Shown here: positions 7,589-17,248 of the stretch, in pieces
Position numbering within the stretch: position 1 is the first letter of the stretch
How the letters are laid out: every line of letters begins with the position of its first letter
NCBI GenBank assembly: GCA_964560875.1
Contig: CAZLMW010000030.1
Span: 10,116 to 74,115 of the forward strand
Origin: CAZLMW01 sp964560875
Lineage (GTDB): Bacteria; Myxococcota_A; UBA9042
Reading direction: 5' to 3'
Length of the DNA: 64,000 bases
Notes under the pieces: model-generated
What the model was told of the DNA's origin: nothing
What the model saw: only the letters and a program-made list of their open reading frames with translations
The model's database searches: none
Position numbers and translations under genes: made by a program

Positions 7589-8644
7589 ATGGCATCCGCT
7601 CGTCCTTGCACCCGCGCCGCGACCCACCCGGTTTCGCTCGCGCCGATGATGCAGCGCACCGACCGGCACTTTCGGTTCTTGCTGCGGCAGATCACGCGCC
7701 ACACGCTCCTGTACACGGAGATGGTGACCACCGGAGCGGTCTTGCACGGCGATCGGGACAGCTTGCTGGGATTTCACGGTGACGAACATCCGATCGCGCT
7801 GCAGCTCGGCGGTGACGATCCCGACGCGCTCGCCGCTTGCGCCCGCATCGGAGAGGACCGCGGCTACGACGAGGTCAACATCAACGTCGGCTGCCCGAGC
7901 GATCGGGTGCAAAAGGGCAGCTTCGGCGTGTGCCTGATGGCCCGGCCGGAACGTGTTGCGGAGGCCGTCGCCAAGATGCGGGCAACGGTCTCAATCCCCG
8001 TTACGGTCAAGCACCGGATCGGCTTTGATGACATCGACCGGTACGAGGACATGGCGCGCTTCGTGTCGGTCGTCGCCGAATCCGGGTGCGACCGGTTCAG
8101 CGTCCACGCGCGCAAGGCATGGCTCAACGGCTTGTCGCCCAAGGAAAACCGCGACGTGCCGCCGCTGCGCTACGAGGACGTCTACCGCCTCAAGCGCGCG
8201 TTTCCGCACCTGCTCATCGAGATCAACGGCGGCATTCGCACCCTCGACGCGATGACCGAGCACCTCGATTCGGTCGATGGCGTGATGATCGGCCGGGCCG
8301 CCTACGATGACCCGATGCTCTTTGCCCTGGTCGACCAGCGATTCTACGTCAGCCGCGAACCGCCGGTGACCCGCGCGGATGTCGTCCGCAAGATGCTGCC
8401 CTACATCGCCGAACACATCGCCGCGGGCGGCCGGCTACACAACGTCACGCGCCACATGAACATGCTCTTCGCCGGGCAAGCGGGCGGCAAGGTCTGGCGG
8501 CGGCACCTGTCGATGTATGGCATGGCGGCAGACGCGGGGCCCGAGGTGGTCGAACACGCCCTGGTAAAGGTCCTGGCGGTCGCGAAAGACGTCCAGATGC
8601 GCCGCGCGAAGTTGGTAGAACAGAGCGTGCAGGAGGGGCCATGA
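7589..8644 (+). CDS. dusA: tRNA-dihydrouridine synthase A
   Basis: A flavin-dependent enzyme reducing uridines 20/20a of tRNA. Counting from the ATG at 7589 it has 351 residues, the usual DusA length; a TTG at 7580 would add three. Clear family motifs are 'SLAPMMQRTDRHFR' at the N-terminus (substrate and FMN site), 'VNINVGCPSDRVQKGSFG' with the catalytic Cys, 'VKHRIG', 'SVHARKAWLNGLSPKENR', typical of the DusA branch, and 'INGGIR' and 'GVMIGRAAY' for FMN phosphate binding. The stop codon overlaps the start of the next gene (ATGA), implying translational coupling to an unrelated secreted protein. Confidence 0.96.
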   Translation: MASARPCTRAATHPVSLAPMMQRTDRHFRFLLRQITRHTLLYTEMVTTGAVLHGDRDSLLGFHGDEHPIALQLGGDDPDALAACARIGEDRGYDEVNINVGCPSDRVQKGSFGVCLMARPERVAEAVAKMRATVSIPVTVKHRIGFDDIDRYEDMARFVSVVAESGCDRFSVHARKAWLNGLSPKENRDVPPLRYEDVYRLKRAFPHLLIEINGGIRTLDAMTEHLDSVDGVMIGRAAYDDPMLFALVDQRFYVSREPPVTRADVVRKMLPYIAEHIAAGGRLHNVTRHMNMLFAGQAGGKVWRRHLSMYGMAADAGPEVVEHALVKVLAVAKDVQMRRAKLVEQSVQEGP

Positions 8645-10773
8645 ACAAGCTTTCCACGATTCAAATCTCGCGATTGGCAGGAGCTTTCCTGGTCGTCGCC
8701 ATGGGCGTCGTGTTGCCGACTGAGGGAGCCGCTGCCCCCGGGCGTGTGGGCATCCAGGGTGTACTCCGGACGGCTTCGGGCGGGCCCGGGGCGGACGGCA
8801 AGTACGCCATGACCGTGCGCATCTACGCCGACGCCAAGGCGACCAAACCCGCGTGGGAAGAGACGGCCCTTGGTGTCGTCGTCAAGGGCGGCGCGTTCGA
8901 CTTTGTCGCCGGCAATACCACGCCCGTGACGTCCGCCGCGCTCGCCAAGCTCACCGACCCGCACGTCGCGGTCGCCCTCGACGGAGCCACCGAGCTTTCG
9001 CGCGTGCCCCTTTCCGCAGTTCCATTCGCCGTGCACGCCAACACCGCCGCCGGTCTGTCCTGTTCGGGGTGTCTGACCGCCAACCACTTCAAGGGTGGGC
9101 TCTCGGCCTCATCGGTCAGCTTCACGTACGCCGGCAGCACGACCAAAGGCGGCCCGGCGACCAAGGCGCTCGACCTTGAGTGCACCGGCTGTGTATCGGC
9201 CAAGGAGCTCAAGTTCGACGGCGACCTCAACCTCGGCGGCCATGGCCTCGTCGCCAAGAAGGTGACCGCGGACAGCGTCGTGGCGAAGACGGTCGCGGCC
9301 GGGTCCTACATCGGCGACGGCAGCAAACTCACCGGCATCAAGATCCCCAGCGGCATGTGCGACAGCAAGGGCGAGGTCGTGCGCGGCATCAACGCCGACG
9401 GCAGCCTGGCATGCGTTAAAGGCCTCGACCCGTCCAAGTTGCCCGCCGACGCGCTCGATGAAGTCAGCAACGGGCTGCTCACCAACCAGTTCAAAGACGA
9501 GTTTTCAGGCAAAGCCAACCTCGGCATCCCCGACAACTCGCCCAACGGCGTCACCGACGTCATCGATGTGCCCGACATCGGCATCGCGCAAGGTTTGACG
9601 GTCAAAGTGGACGTCAAGAACAGCGACGCGCCGAAGGTGAAGGTGCTGCTCTTCGATCCCGCGAACAAACCGCCGGCAGCGGTGTCCAAGAACCTCAACA
9701 AAACCAAGCACTACGTCCTGTACAACGGCGGCGTGGCCAAGGGCAAAGACATCCAGCTGATCATGCCCAAACCCGACAAACCCAAGAGCGGCGACCTCGG
9801 CGCGTGGGTCGGCAAGAACGCCAAGGGCAAGTGGCACCTCGTCGTCATCGACGGCAGCTACCTCGACAACAAGATCGACGGCGCCATCGTCAAGTGGTCC
9901 ATCGCCATCGACACGCTCAGCAACCAGAAGGTCGCCGCGACCAAGACGCTTTTAATTAACGGTGCGGTGCGCTTGCCACGACTCGCCGCGCCTCCCGCCA
10001 CGTGCGACTTCGCGAGCCTTGGCCACATGTACGCCGACACAAAGGCCAAGCAGCTGCGCTTTTGCGACGGCAAGAGCTGGGCGGTGCTTCATGCGTGGGG
10101 CCTGGGCGAAAACGCGCAATCAGCCGGCGATTCCTGCAAGGCGCTGTTCGACAAGGGTGCCAAGAAAGACGGCGTGTACTGGATCAAACCGTTTGGCAAG
10201 CCGATCCGCGCGTTCTGCAATATGACCCTGCTCGGCGGCGGCTGGACGATGGTCTTCAAGTACAGCCCGTCGTCGAATTTCGCCAAGCCGGGCGCGAACA
10301 TCCTCAAGGCCCACAACAGCAGCGACATCGCCATGCTCGATACGGGCAAGGAGTCCAAGCTCTACTCGATGGGCGGCATCAACGTCACCGGCGCGTCTCA
10401 GCTGCTCGCGGTCGTCTACCAGGGCGGCAAGGCGGCGACCTGGTTTGGCTTCAAGCTGCAGGGCAACGACCCCAACGCGACCTGGAAGAAGGGCAACATC
10501 GTCCCCGCGCTGACCAAGGTGAACACGTCCGGGTTCGACGCCAGCCTGATCAGCCTCGGCGCCGGGTCATGCCGCGAGTTCTACATCACGCGCAACCACG
10601 GCGGCTGCCACAACGACGCCGGCGCGCTCGTGATCAACTCGGCTGGCTGCGGGCCAGGGTGTGCTTGGGAGAAGGCCAACACGATCCAGTGGTGGGGCGG
10701 CCCGGGCGACTACAAGAACTACACCAACGGTATCCGCAAGGACGGCGAAGTCCTGGCGCTGTACGTCCGCTGA
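8641..10773 (+). CDS. Secreted multidomain protein with P-domain-like and fibrinogen-like C-terminal modules
   Basis: A 710-residue protein with a Sec signal peptide cleaved after about Ala32. Residues 33-135 form a beta-rich domain typical of bacterial collagen/tail-fibre-like surface proteins, and 'YIGDGSKLTGI' (about 222) resembles tail-fibre repeats. Residues 283-430 look like a proprotein-convertase P-domain: 'IPDNSPNGVTDVI', 'KWHLVVID', and a final 'IVKWSIAI'. Residues 490-710 match the fibrinogen-related domain: 'SCKALFDKG..DGVYWIKPFGKP', 'FCNMTLLGGGWTMVFKY', and a Cys-rich end with 'WWGGPGDY'. Such domains bind carbohydrates or proteins. A cell-surface or secreted adhesin/lectin role is inferred. 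Overlaps dusA by 4 bases. Confidence 0.75.
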   Translation: MNKLSTIQISRLAGAFLVVAMGVVLPTEGAAAPGRVGIQGVLRTASGGPGADGKYAMTVRIYADAKATKPAWEETALGVVVKGGAFDFVAGNTTPVTSAALAKLTDPHVAVALDGATELSRVPLSAVPFAVHANTAAGLSCSGCLTANHFKGGLSASSVSFTYAGSTTKGGPATKALDLECTGCVSAKELKFDGDLNLGGHGLVAKKVTADSVVAKTVAAGSYIGDGSKLTGIKIPSGMCDSKGEVVRGINADGSLACVKGLDPSKLPADALDEVSNGLLTNQFKDEFSGKANLGIPDNSPNGVTDVIDVPDIGIAQGLTVKVDVKNSDAPKVKVLLFDPANKPPAAVSKNLNKTKHYVLYNGGVAKGKDIQLIMPKPDKPKSGDLGAWVGKNAKGKWHLVVIDGSYLDNKIDGAIVKWSIAIDTLSNQKVAATKTLLINGAVRLPRLAAPPATCDFASLGHMYADTKAKQLRFCDGKSWAVLHAWGLGENAQSAGDSCKALFDKGAKKDGVYWIKPFGKPIRAFCNMTLLGGGWTMVFKYSPSSNFAKPGANILKAHNSSDIAMLDTGKESKLYSMGGINVTGASQLLAVVYQGGKAATWFGFKLQGNDPNATWKKGNIVPALTKVNTSGFDASLISLGAGSCREFYITRNHGGCHNDAGALVINSAGCGPGCAWEKANTIQWWGGPGDYKNYTNGIRKDGEVLALYVR

Positions 10774-10806
10774 TCAACTCGCCGTTGACCGGACAAGGGG
10801 CTCGAA

Positions 10807-11022
10807 TCAATCGTCTGCTGAATCTGTCTCAGCGACCCGCGGCGGCTCACCCCAGCGTCTGCCGATGTCGAACCCATATTCGGCGGCGATCGCGACAACC
10901 TCGTCGTGGCCCCCGCAATCGACAAGCCGCTGATGAAGCACCGGGTCCGCTTCGCTCAGCGCGACGAATGCGTTGAGCTGACGGACCTTCTCTTTGAATT
11001 GTTCGAACTGAGCGCGTGCCAT
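10807..11022 (-). CDS. Small Nif11-like domain protein
   Basis: A 71-residue protein read from the ATG at 11022. An in-frame extension upstream exists, but it has no family features. The body fits the Nif11 pattern: an N-terminal helix 'FEQFKEKVRQ', a middle 'DPVLHQRLVD', and then 'DEVVAIAAEYGFDI', which is close to the conserved 'AIAKEAGF.I' signature. Nif11 domains occur as stand-alone proteins of unknown role and as leader regions of ribosomally made peptides. No double-Gly cleavage site or Cys/Ser/Thr-rich core follows; the C-terminus is 'RRWGEPPRVAETDSADD'. No modification enzyme is nearby. No good ribosome site is visible. It is isolated between two large surface-protein genes, convergent with the one ending at 10773. 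Confidence 0.55.
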   Translation of the reverse strand: MARAQFEQFKEKVRQLNAFVALSEADPVLHQRLVDCGGHDEVVAIAAEYGFDIGRRWGEPPRVAETDSADD

Positions 11023-11184
11023 GGCCGCTGTGTAGCACGGTTTTGCGGGACTCCAACAGCGTGTCGCGAACCGACGCTCACCTTTGCTCGTGTCGGGCGG
11101 GTCCGGTAACTTGCTGAAAGTATATCGCCCCTTCACTCCACGAACGACCAGCGGCCACCGCGAGCGGTTGGATGGAGCGTCGTC

Positions 11185-14100
11185 ATGATCCGCGCACACT
11201 TTTCACACGACGCAGTGCACCGTCGCTGCTTGATTACCTGCATCGCAGTCGCGGTTGTCGTCGTCGGCTGCGGCGAATCGACGATCGATACGTCCGGAAC
11301 CGGCGCGACCACCGGTGGGGACGATTCATCTGTCTCGGACGTGGCGACCGACTCGGGCTCCGGGGCCGTAGATTCGGGTTCAGCGGCGGCGGACACAGCC
11401 AAGAACGTCGACGATTCGGGCGCCGCGGGGGACGACGCTGCAAAAGCCAATACAGACTCGGGCTCCAAGACGACCGACGGCGCTGCGACCGATGGCGCTG
11501 CGAACTCGGATTCGGGCCAAACGGACGCGAAAACGGGCTGCAAGAAGACAAATCCGGCCACAGAAGTGTGCGACGGCGTCGACAACGACTGCGATGGCAA
11601 GACCGACAATGCGGCCGGCGCCAAACCGCTCTGCGACGACGGAAAGGCTTGTACGAAAGACGCCTGCGACGGCAAGGACGGGTGCAAACACCCCGATGAC
11701 GACGGCGCCGCGTGCGATGACGGCGACACCTGTACCGCCGATGACAAGTGCAAAGCCGGCGCGTGTTTGCCGGGCCCGGTGACCGATTGCAATGACGGCA
11801 ACGCCTGCACGGCCGACAGCTGCGACAAGACGACCGGCAAATGCGCGAACAAGGCCGCGGCGGGCAGCTGCGACGACGGCAACCCCTGCACCACCGGCGA
11901 GAGCTGCAAGGGCGGCACCTGCGTCTCATCGGGCGCCAAGGACTGCAGCGATAACGAGCCGTGCACCGACGACGCGTGCAACAAGGAAACCGGCAAGTGC
12001 ACAAACACGCCCAACACCGCGGTTTGCGACGACGGCGACGGCTGCACCGTCAAGGACACCTGCAGCGGCGGCAAGTGCAAGGCCGGGCCGCCCAACACGT
12101 GCGACGACAAGGACACGTGCACCGCGGACAGCTGCGACAAATCGACTGGCAAGTGCGTCAACAAAGCCGGCGCGGACGGCGGCAAATGCGACGACGGCAA
12201 CACGTGCACGACCGGCGAGAGCTGCAAGGCTGGCAAGTGCACGGGCAAATCGGTGGTGTGCGATGACAAGAACCCGTGCACGGTCGACAGCTGCGACAAG
12301 CTCATGGGCTGTCAGTTCGGCGCTTCGACCGCGGCCTGCGACGACGGCAACAAGTGCACCGACGGCGATACGTGCGCCAAGGCCAAGTGCGTGCCGGGCA
12401 AGCCCAAGATCTGCAATGACAACAACGCATGCACCGACGACAAGTGCGACAAGCTCAAGGGTTGCCAGCACCCGCCGGTGACCAAGCCCTGCAACGACAA
12501 CAGCGCGTGCACGAGCAAGGACGCGTGCGTCGGCGGCAAATGCGTCGGCCAGGCCAAGAGCTGCGACGACAAAGACCAGTGCACCAAGGACGCCTGCAAC
12601 GCCAAGACCGGCGCGTGCAGCAACACCAAAATCGCGGGCTGTGTGCCCAAGTGCAGCAAGGACGCCGACTGCGACGACGGCAACGAATGCACGATCGACA
12701 TCTGCAACAAGGGAACCGGCGGCTGCGACGACAAGAACGCCCCGCTCGGAAGCGTGTGCGGCAAGGACAAGGTGTGCGACGGCGCCGGGACGTGCGGCAA
12801 ATCCAAGCCCTGCACAACGTGGGAAAGCGCGTTCGGGTTGCACAGCGAAACGCCGAAGATCGCCAACGGCACCGAGCGAAACACAGCGGTCGTCGCCGCG
12901 TCCGACGGGACGGTCTACGCCATCGGCTACACGCGTGAGGTGGCCAAGAGCTACCCGTACGACGGCACGGTCATGGCGTTTACGGCCGACGGCAAGTTCG
13001 CGTGGCACACGCGGTGGGGAGACGCCGGCAAGCTCGACTACCTGTACGCCGGCGCCGGCCGGGACGACGGAATCTGGGCGGTTGGCCACAGCCGGTCGCA
13101 GGGCAGCGCGGGCGACTACGACGGCGTCGCGCTCCATGTCGACAAGTCGGGCAAGGTGAAGTCGGCGACGTTCATCGCGAGCTCGTACAACGCTGGCAAA
13201 CACCGCGAGGAGCTGCGCGGCGCGGTCGCGACGTCCGGCAATGGCCTCATCGTGTGCGGGCGCGGGTACAACGGCTCGACAAGCTACGACCCGCTCATCG
13301 GACGCGTGGACAAGGACGGCAAGAAGCTGTCCGCCACGCTGATCAAGTCGTCGGGTTCGGACGTGGTCAACGGGTGCGCGCTCGACAAGGCGACCGGCAA
13401 TGTGCTGCTCGCCGGATCCAATGGGACGTATGCCGGTGGCGTGTGGATCGTCGCCAAGGACGACACGCTCAAGACCTGGGTGCCGGTTTCCGCGAAGTAC
13501 CGGGCGCTGTACGGCGCGGTGGTCACGACGAAGGGCAAGTATGCAGGTGTGGGTACCGATACGGCGCCCGGCGCTGGCGACCAGGCGGTGGTGGCGTTCT
13601 TCGATCCCGACGGCAAGAACCTCAACAAGCACCTGTTCGGCGGGGCGAGCACCGACATCTTCTACGCGGCGACGGCGGCGGCGAATGGTGGCGTTTGGGC
13701 GGCCGGGCTCACGCGGAGCTATGGCGCACACATGCCCGGCAACGAAGGATGGATCGCTCGTGTTGGGGCAGATGGCGCGCTCGTCGGCCAACCGCAGGCG
13801 ATGGGCGGGACAGGCAGCGACCACCTGCTCGGCGTCGACAAGCATCCGGCGGGCGGGTTGGTCGTGGCCGGCGAAACGTTCAACAGCGCAACGTCGTATG
13901 ACCGGTGGGTGCTCCGCCTCTCGGAATTCGGCGCGCTGAATTGCCCCGGTGCGACCGTGAAGTGCAAAAACGGCAACCAATGCGCGGACGGCAAGCTCTG
14001 CACCGCCGACGTGTGCGACACGAAGACGGGCACGTGCACGAACCCGGCGATTCCCGGCTGCTGCTTGTTCGACGGTCACTGCGATGACGGCAAGTTCTGC

Positions 14101-17100
14101 ACGACGAGCACGTGCGACGGGATCACCAACAAGTGCAAGCCGCCGGTGAAGAAGGCCGCGTGTTGCGACGCAGACGGCGAGTGCGACGACAACAACGCGT
14201 GCACCGCCGACAAGTGCGACGCAAAACACGCGTGCGGCTACACCAAGATCGCCGGGTGCTGCCACATCGACGTGCAGTGCGAGGACAGCAACAAGTGCAC
14301 CGAAGACCGGTGCGAGAAGAACACGTGCCGCAACGTCAACACCTGCTGCAAGGCCGACAAGGACTGCAAGGCCGCAGACTCGTGCTCCGTGGGCAAGTGC
14401 GACGCTGGGAGCGGCAAGTGCAGCAGCGTCCCGACCGGCAAGTGTGACGACAAGAACGCTTGCACCAACGACTGGTGCGACCCCAAGACCGGCAAGTGCA
14501 CCAACGCGCCAGCTCCCAAGGGCATCCCCTGCGGAAAAGACGTGGCGTGTGACGGGGCGGGTAAATGCTCGCAGTCGACCTGCACAACGTTCTGGGACAC
14601 GTTCGGCGTGCACCAGGAGAAGGGCAGCGAAAACTACTACACGAGCACCGAGTACGGCGGTGATGTCAGCGCGACCCCCGACGGTGGCGGGTGGTTCGTC
14701 GACTACGCGCGGACCAAGGCCACGAGCTACTACACGGGGCGCGTCGTGCGTCGGGATGCAACGGGCAAGGTCCTGAGCTCGAGCCGCACCACGCGGGTCA
14801 GCAAGACGAGCCGGCACTACGCGTTCGGTGTCGCGACGATGCCCGACGGTGGCGCGCTGGTCGTCGGACGCAGCAACGATACGGGGACAAAAGGCGGCAA
14901 CGACCTGTGGCTGTGGCGCTTCGACAAGGCCGGCAAACAGGTCGGACATGCCAACCACGGCGGCACCAGCAGCGATGAAGCGCACCATGTCATCGCGACG
15001 TCTAAGGGCGCTGTCGCGGTGGGCTCGATCTACAACTCCAACAACCGGACAGACGGGCTCGTCGTGTGGACGGACGCGGCCGGCAAGATCGTGAAGACGG
15101 CGGAATTCGGCCAGGTCGGTGGGTTCTACGACTACGGCTATGGCGTCGCACACGATCCCAAGACCGGTGTGGTCGTCGCGGCTGGCACGTCATCGACACA
15201 GACCAAGAGCAACGAAGGTCTGCTCGCGCTCTTCGACAGCGCCGGAAAACGCATCGCGCAACGTTGGGTTGGTGGCCCAGGGACCAGCAGCGACCGGCTC
15301 TCCGCGATCGCGCGGCTGCCCGACGGGTCGTACGCGGCTGTGGGATGGGCGCCCCACAATGGCGAAACCGCGGGCTGGTTGGTGCACGTGGACGCCAAGC
15401 TCGGTGTGTTGTCGCAGCGCTTCTTTGGACGACCGCTGTTCACCGAATATGCGCGCCGCATCGCGGTACTGAACGGTTCGGTGATGATCGTCGGGGGCGG
15501 TTCACGGGCCTGGCTGCATCGCTTTGGGCTCGACCTCAAGCCGATCGGACAGCTGCGCGTTATGGATCCGACCGGGGGCAGTTTGTCGGGTGTCGCACAA
15601 GCCGCTGGAGCCGGGATCTTGCTGGCGGGGCGGACACGGCTCTTCAACCCCGGCAAGTCCGACTACAACGGCTGGCACCTGAAGTTGACGCAGGACGGCA
15701 AGGCGGCTTGCCCCGGCAAACCGGTCAAGTGCACGGGCGATCCGATGTGTGACGACAGCAAGGTGTGCACAACCGACACGTGCGACACGAAAACCGGCGC
15801 TTGCAGCCATCCCAAGCAGGTCGGGTGCTGCGAGTCCGACGCCGCGTGCTCCGACGGCCATGCTTGCACGACCGACACCTGCGTCTACGGCAAGTGTCAG
15901 AGCGCGGCAGTGCCCGAGAAGACGCCCTGCGGCGGCGGCAAGCTGTGTTCGGCGTCGGGCGGCTGTGGATGCAATTTCATGTCGTTCATCGAGGACAGCT
16001 CGGCGCTCGGCAACCCGCTCAAGACCTACGTCAGCGACACCATGTACGGGATTGGCGACGATGGCGCGGGCGGCACCTACGCGCTGGGCGCCACGTACAC
16101 GGGCTCGAATATCACGGCCGGGCAGCGCTACCAGGACGCATACGTGGTGCGCCGCGACAAGAAAGGCAAAGCTCTTTGGCGCAAATGGGTCGGCAGCAAA
16201 TACCGCGACTACCTCAGCGCCGGTACAACGCACAAAGGGCTGGCCTGGGGCGTCGGCCACAACTACACGAGCACATCGAGCACGACGTTGCGGGCGTGGG
16301 TGTTCGCGCTGGATGCGACCGGCAAGAAGGTGGTCGATGCACGGCACGGCGATCGATACACAGCGTTCTACACGTTGGCGCCGGCTGGTGACGGGGTGGT
16401 CGTTGGCGGGCGTGTGCGCTCGGGGTCCTATTACGGCGCGCTGACTCAGCTGGACGGCAAGGGGCAGCTGACCGGCGTCAAGACGGTCTCCCTCAAGGAC
16501 GCTGGTACCTATAACTACCCGCGCGGGGTCGCTTACCTTGCTTCGACCAAGTCATTCGCGGCGGTCGGCTATCACTACAAGGGCTCGGCACTGCGCGACG
16601 AAGGCTGGTTGATTCGCGTCGACAGCGCGGGCAAACCGACGTTGACGCACCCGAAATCGCAAGCCGGAAACGACCGATTCTGGGCCATCGCGTCCGTCGG
16701 CAGCGGCATGGTGGCGGCCGGTGAGACGCAGGCTGGCGATGTCTCGAAGGGATACGACGGCTGGCTCGCGTTCATCGACGCGGCGGGCAAGCTGACCGCT
16801 CAGACCGTCGTTGGGGGCTCGAGCTCGGACACGTTCAGGCGCGTCACTACCGGCGTCGTGGCTGGCAAGACCGTCGTGTTGGCGGCGGGCACGACCGGGT
16901 CGAGTACGGCCGGGTCCAACGACGGCTGGATCGTCGCGACCGACACCAGCGGCAAGGTCCTGGTGACCAAGACGATCGGTGGCAAGCAGTACGACGCGTT
17001 CAACTCGTGCGCCATTGTCAGTGGCAACCTGCACGCGGTCGGCAGCTATCGTTCCGACGGCACAAAGAGCAACGACTGGTGGCACGTCGCGGTGGACATG

Positions 17101-17124
17101 TTGGGCTCGCCTCTCTGCCTGTGA
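11185..17124 (+). CDS. Giant lipoprotein with three Cys-rich/beta-propeller modules
   Basis: A 1979-residue lipoprotein starting at ATG 11185 after a GGAG site. The lipobox is VVGC (Cys29), followed by an Asp/Ser/Ala/Thr linker to about 117. Three modules follow: Cys-rich 118-545 then propeller-like 545-918; Cys-rich 920-1132 then propeller 1132-1505; Cys-rich 1506-1592 then propeller 1592-1979. The first opens with a MopE-type motif 'VCDGVDNDCDGKTD'. Cys-rich stretches are built on a 'C.D.N.CT.D.CD...G.C' repeat with many Asp, suggesting disulfides plus calcium binding. The propeller parts repeat 'G..VAG.......D.W..R.D..G'. Probably a surface-anchored binding or adhesion protein. Monocistronic with its own 160-base leader. 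Confidence 0.85.
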   Translation: MIRAHFSHDAVHRRCLITCIAVAVVVVGCGESTIDTSGTGATTGGDDSSVSDVATDSGSGAVDSGSAAADTAKNVDDSGAAGDDAAKANTDSGSKTTDGAATDGAANSDSGQTDAKTGCKKTNPATEVCDGVDNDCDGKTDNAAGAKPLCDDGKACTKDACDGKDGCKHPDDDGAACDDGDTCTADDKCKAGACLPGPVTDCNDGNACTADSCDKTTGKCANKAAAGSCDDGNPCTTGESCKGGTCVSSGAKDCSDNEPCTDDACNKETGKCTNTPNTAVCDDGDGCTVKDTCSGGKCKAGPPNTCDDKDTCTADSCDKSTGKCVNKAGADGGKCDDGNTCTTGESCKAGKCTGKSVVCDDKNPCTVDSCDKLMGCQFGASTAACDDGNKCTDGDTCAKAKCVPGKPKICNDNNACTDDKCDKLKGCQHPPVTKPCNDNSACTSKDACVGGKCVGQAKSCDDKDQCTKDACNAKTGACSNTKIAGCVPKCSKDADCDDGNECTIDICNKGTGGCDDKNAPLGSVCGKDKVCDGAGTCGKSKPCTTWESAFGLHSETPKIANGTERNTAVVAASDGTVYAIGYTREVAKSYPYDGTVMAFTADGKFAWHTRWGDAGKLDYLYAGAGRDDGIWAVGHSRSQGSAGDYDGVALHVDKSGKVKSATFIASSYNAGKHREELRGAVATSGNGLIVCGRGYNGSTSYDPLIGRVDKDGKKLSATLIKSSGSDVVNGCALDKATGNVLLAGSNGTYAGGVWIVAKDDTLKTWVPVSAKYRALYGAVVTTKGKYAGVGTDTAPGAGDQAVVAFFDPDGKNLNKHLFGGASTDIFYAATAAANGGVWAAGLTRSYGAHMPGNEGWIARVGADGALVGQPQAMGGTGSDHLLGVDKHPAGGLVVAGETFNSATSYDRWVLRLSEFGALNCPGATVKCKNGNQCADGKLCTADVCDTKTGTCTNPAIPGCCLFDGHCDDGKFCTTSTCDGITNKCKPPVKKAACCDADGECDDNNACTADKCDAKHACGYTKIAGCCHIDVQCEDSNKCTEDRCEKNTCRNVNTCCKADKDCKAADSCSVGKCDAGSGKCSSVPTGKCDDKNACTNDWCDPKTGKCTNAPAPKGIPCGKDVACDGAGKCSQSTCTTFWDTFGVHQEKGSENYYTSTEYGGDVSATPDGGGWFVDYARTKATSYYTGRVVRRDATGKVLSSSRTTRVSKTSRHYAFGVATMPDGGALVVGRSNDTGTKGGNDLWLWRFDKAGKQVGHANHGGTSSDEAHHVIATSKGAVAVGSIYNSNNRTDGLVVWTDAAGKIVKTAEFGQVGGFYDYGYGVAHDPKTGVVVAAGTSSTQTKSNEGLLALFDSAGKRIAQRWVGGPGTSSDRLSAIARLPDGSYAAVGWAPHNGETAGWLVHVDAKLGVLSQRFFGRPLFTEYARRIAVLNGSVMIVGGGSRAWLHRFGLDLKPIGQLRVMDPTGGSLSGVAQAAGAGILLAGRTRLFNPGKSDYNGWHLKLTQDGKAACPGKPVKCTGDPMCDDSKVCTTDTCDTKTGACSHPKQVGCCESDAACSDGHACTTDTCVYGKCQSAAVPEKTPCGGGKLCSASGGCGCNFMSFIEDSSALGNPLKTYVSDTMYGIGDDGAGGTYALGATYTGSNITAGQRYQDAYVVRRDKKGKALWRKWVGSKYRDYLSAGTTHKGLAWGVGHNYTSTSSTTLRAWVFALDATGKKVVDARHGDRYTAFYTLAPAGDGVVVGGRVRSGSYYGALTQLDGKGQLTGVKTVSLKDAGTYNYPRGVAYLASTKSFAAVGYHYKGSALRDEGWLIRVDSAGKPTLTHPKSQAGNDRFWAIASVGSGMVAAGETQAGDVSKGYDGWLAFIDAAGKLTAQTVVGGSSSDTFRRVTTGVVAGKTVVLAAGTTGSSTAGSNDGWIVATDTSGKVLVTKTIGGKQYDAFNSCAIVSGNLHAVGSYRSDGTKSNDWWHVAVDMLGSPLCL

Positions 17125-17248
17125 CCTCGTTTCCCCTCTTCGGTGGTCGAATCGCTGACCGGCGTTGTCGGCGTCGTGGCAAAACCTTATCGTCCGACGC
17201 AGCTACCGGGCGCGTTGCAGCGCTTGTACGACCAATCCCAGGAGTGAC

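Noticed and set aside
11926..15153. 1075-codon open frame on the minus strand
   Set aside because: Antisense to the Cys-rich lipoprotein; its length comes from the biased codon use of the repeats, and it has no recognisable motif or start signal.
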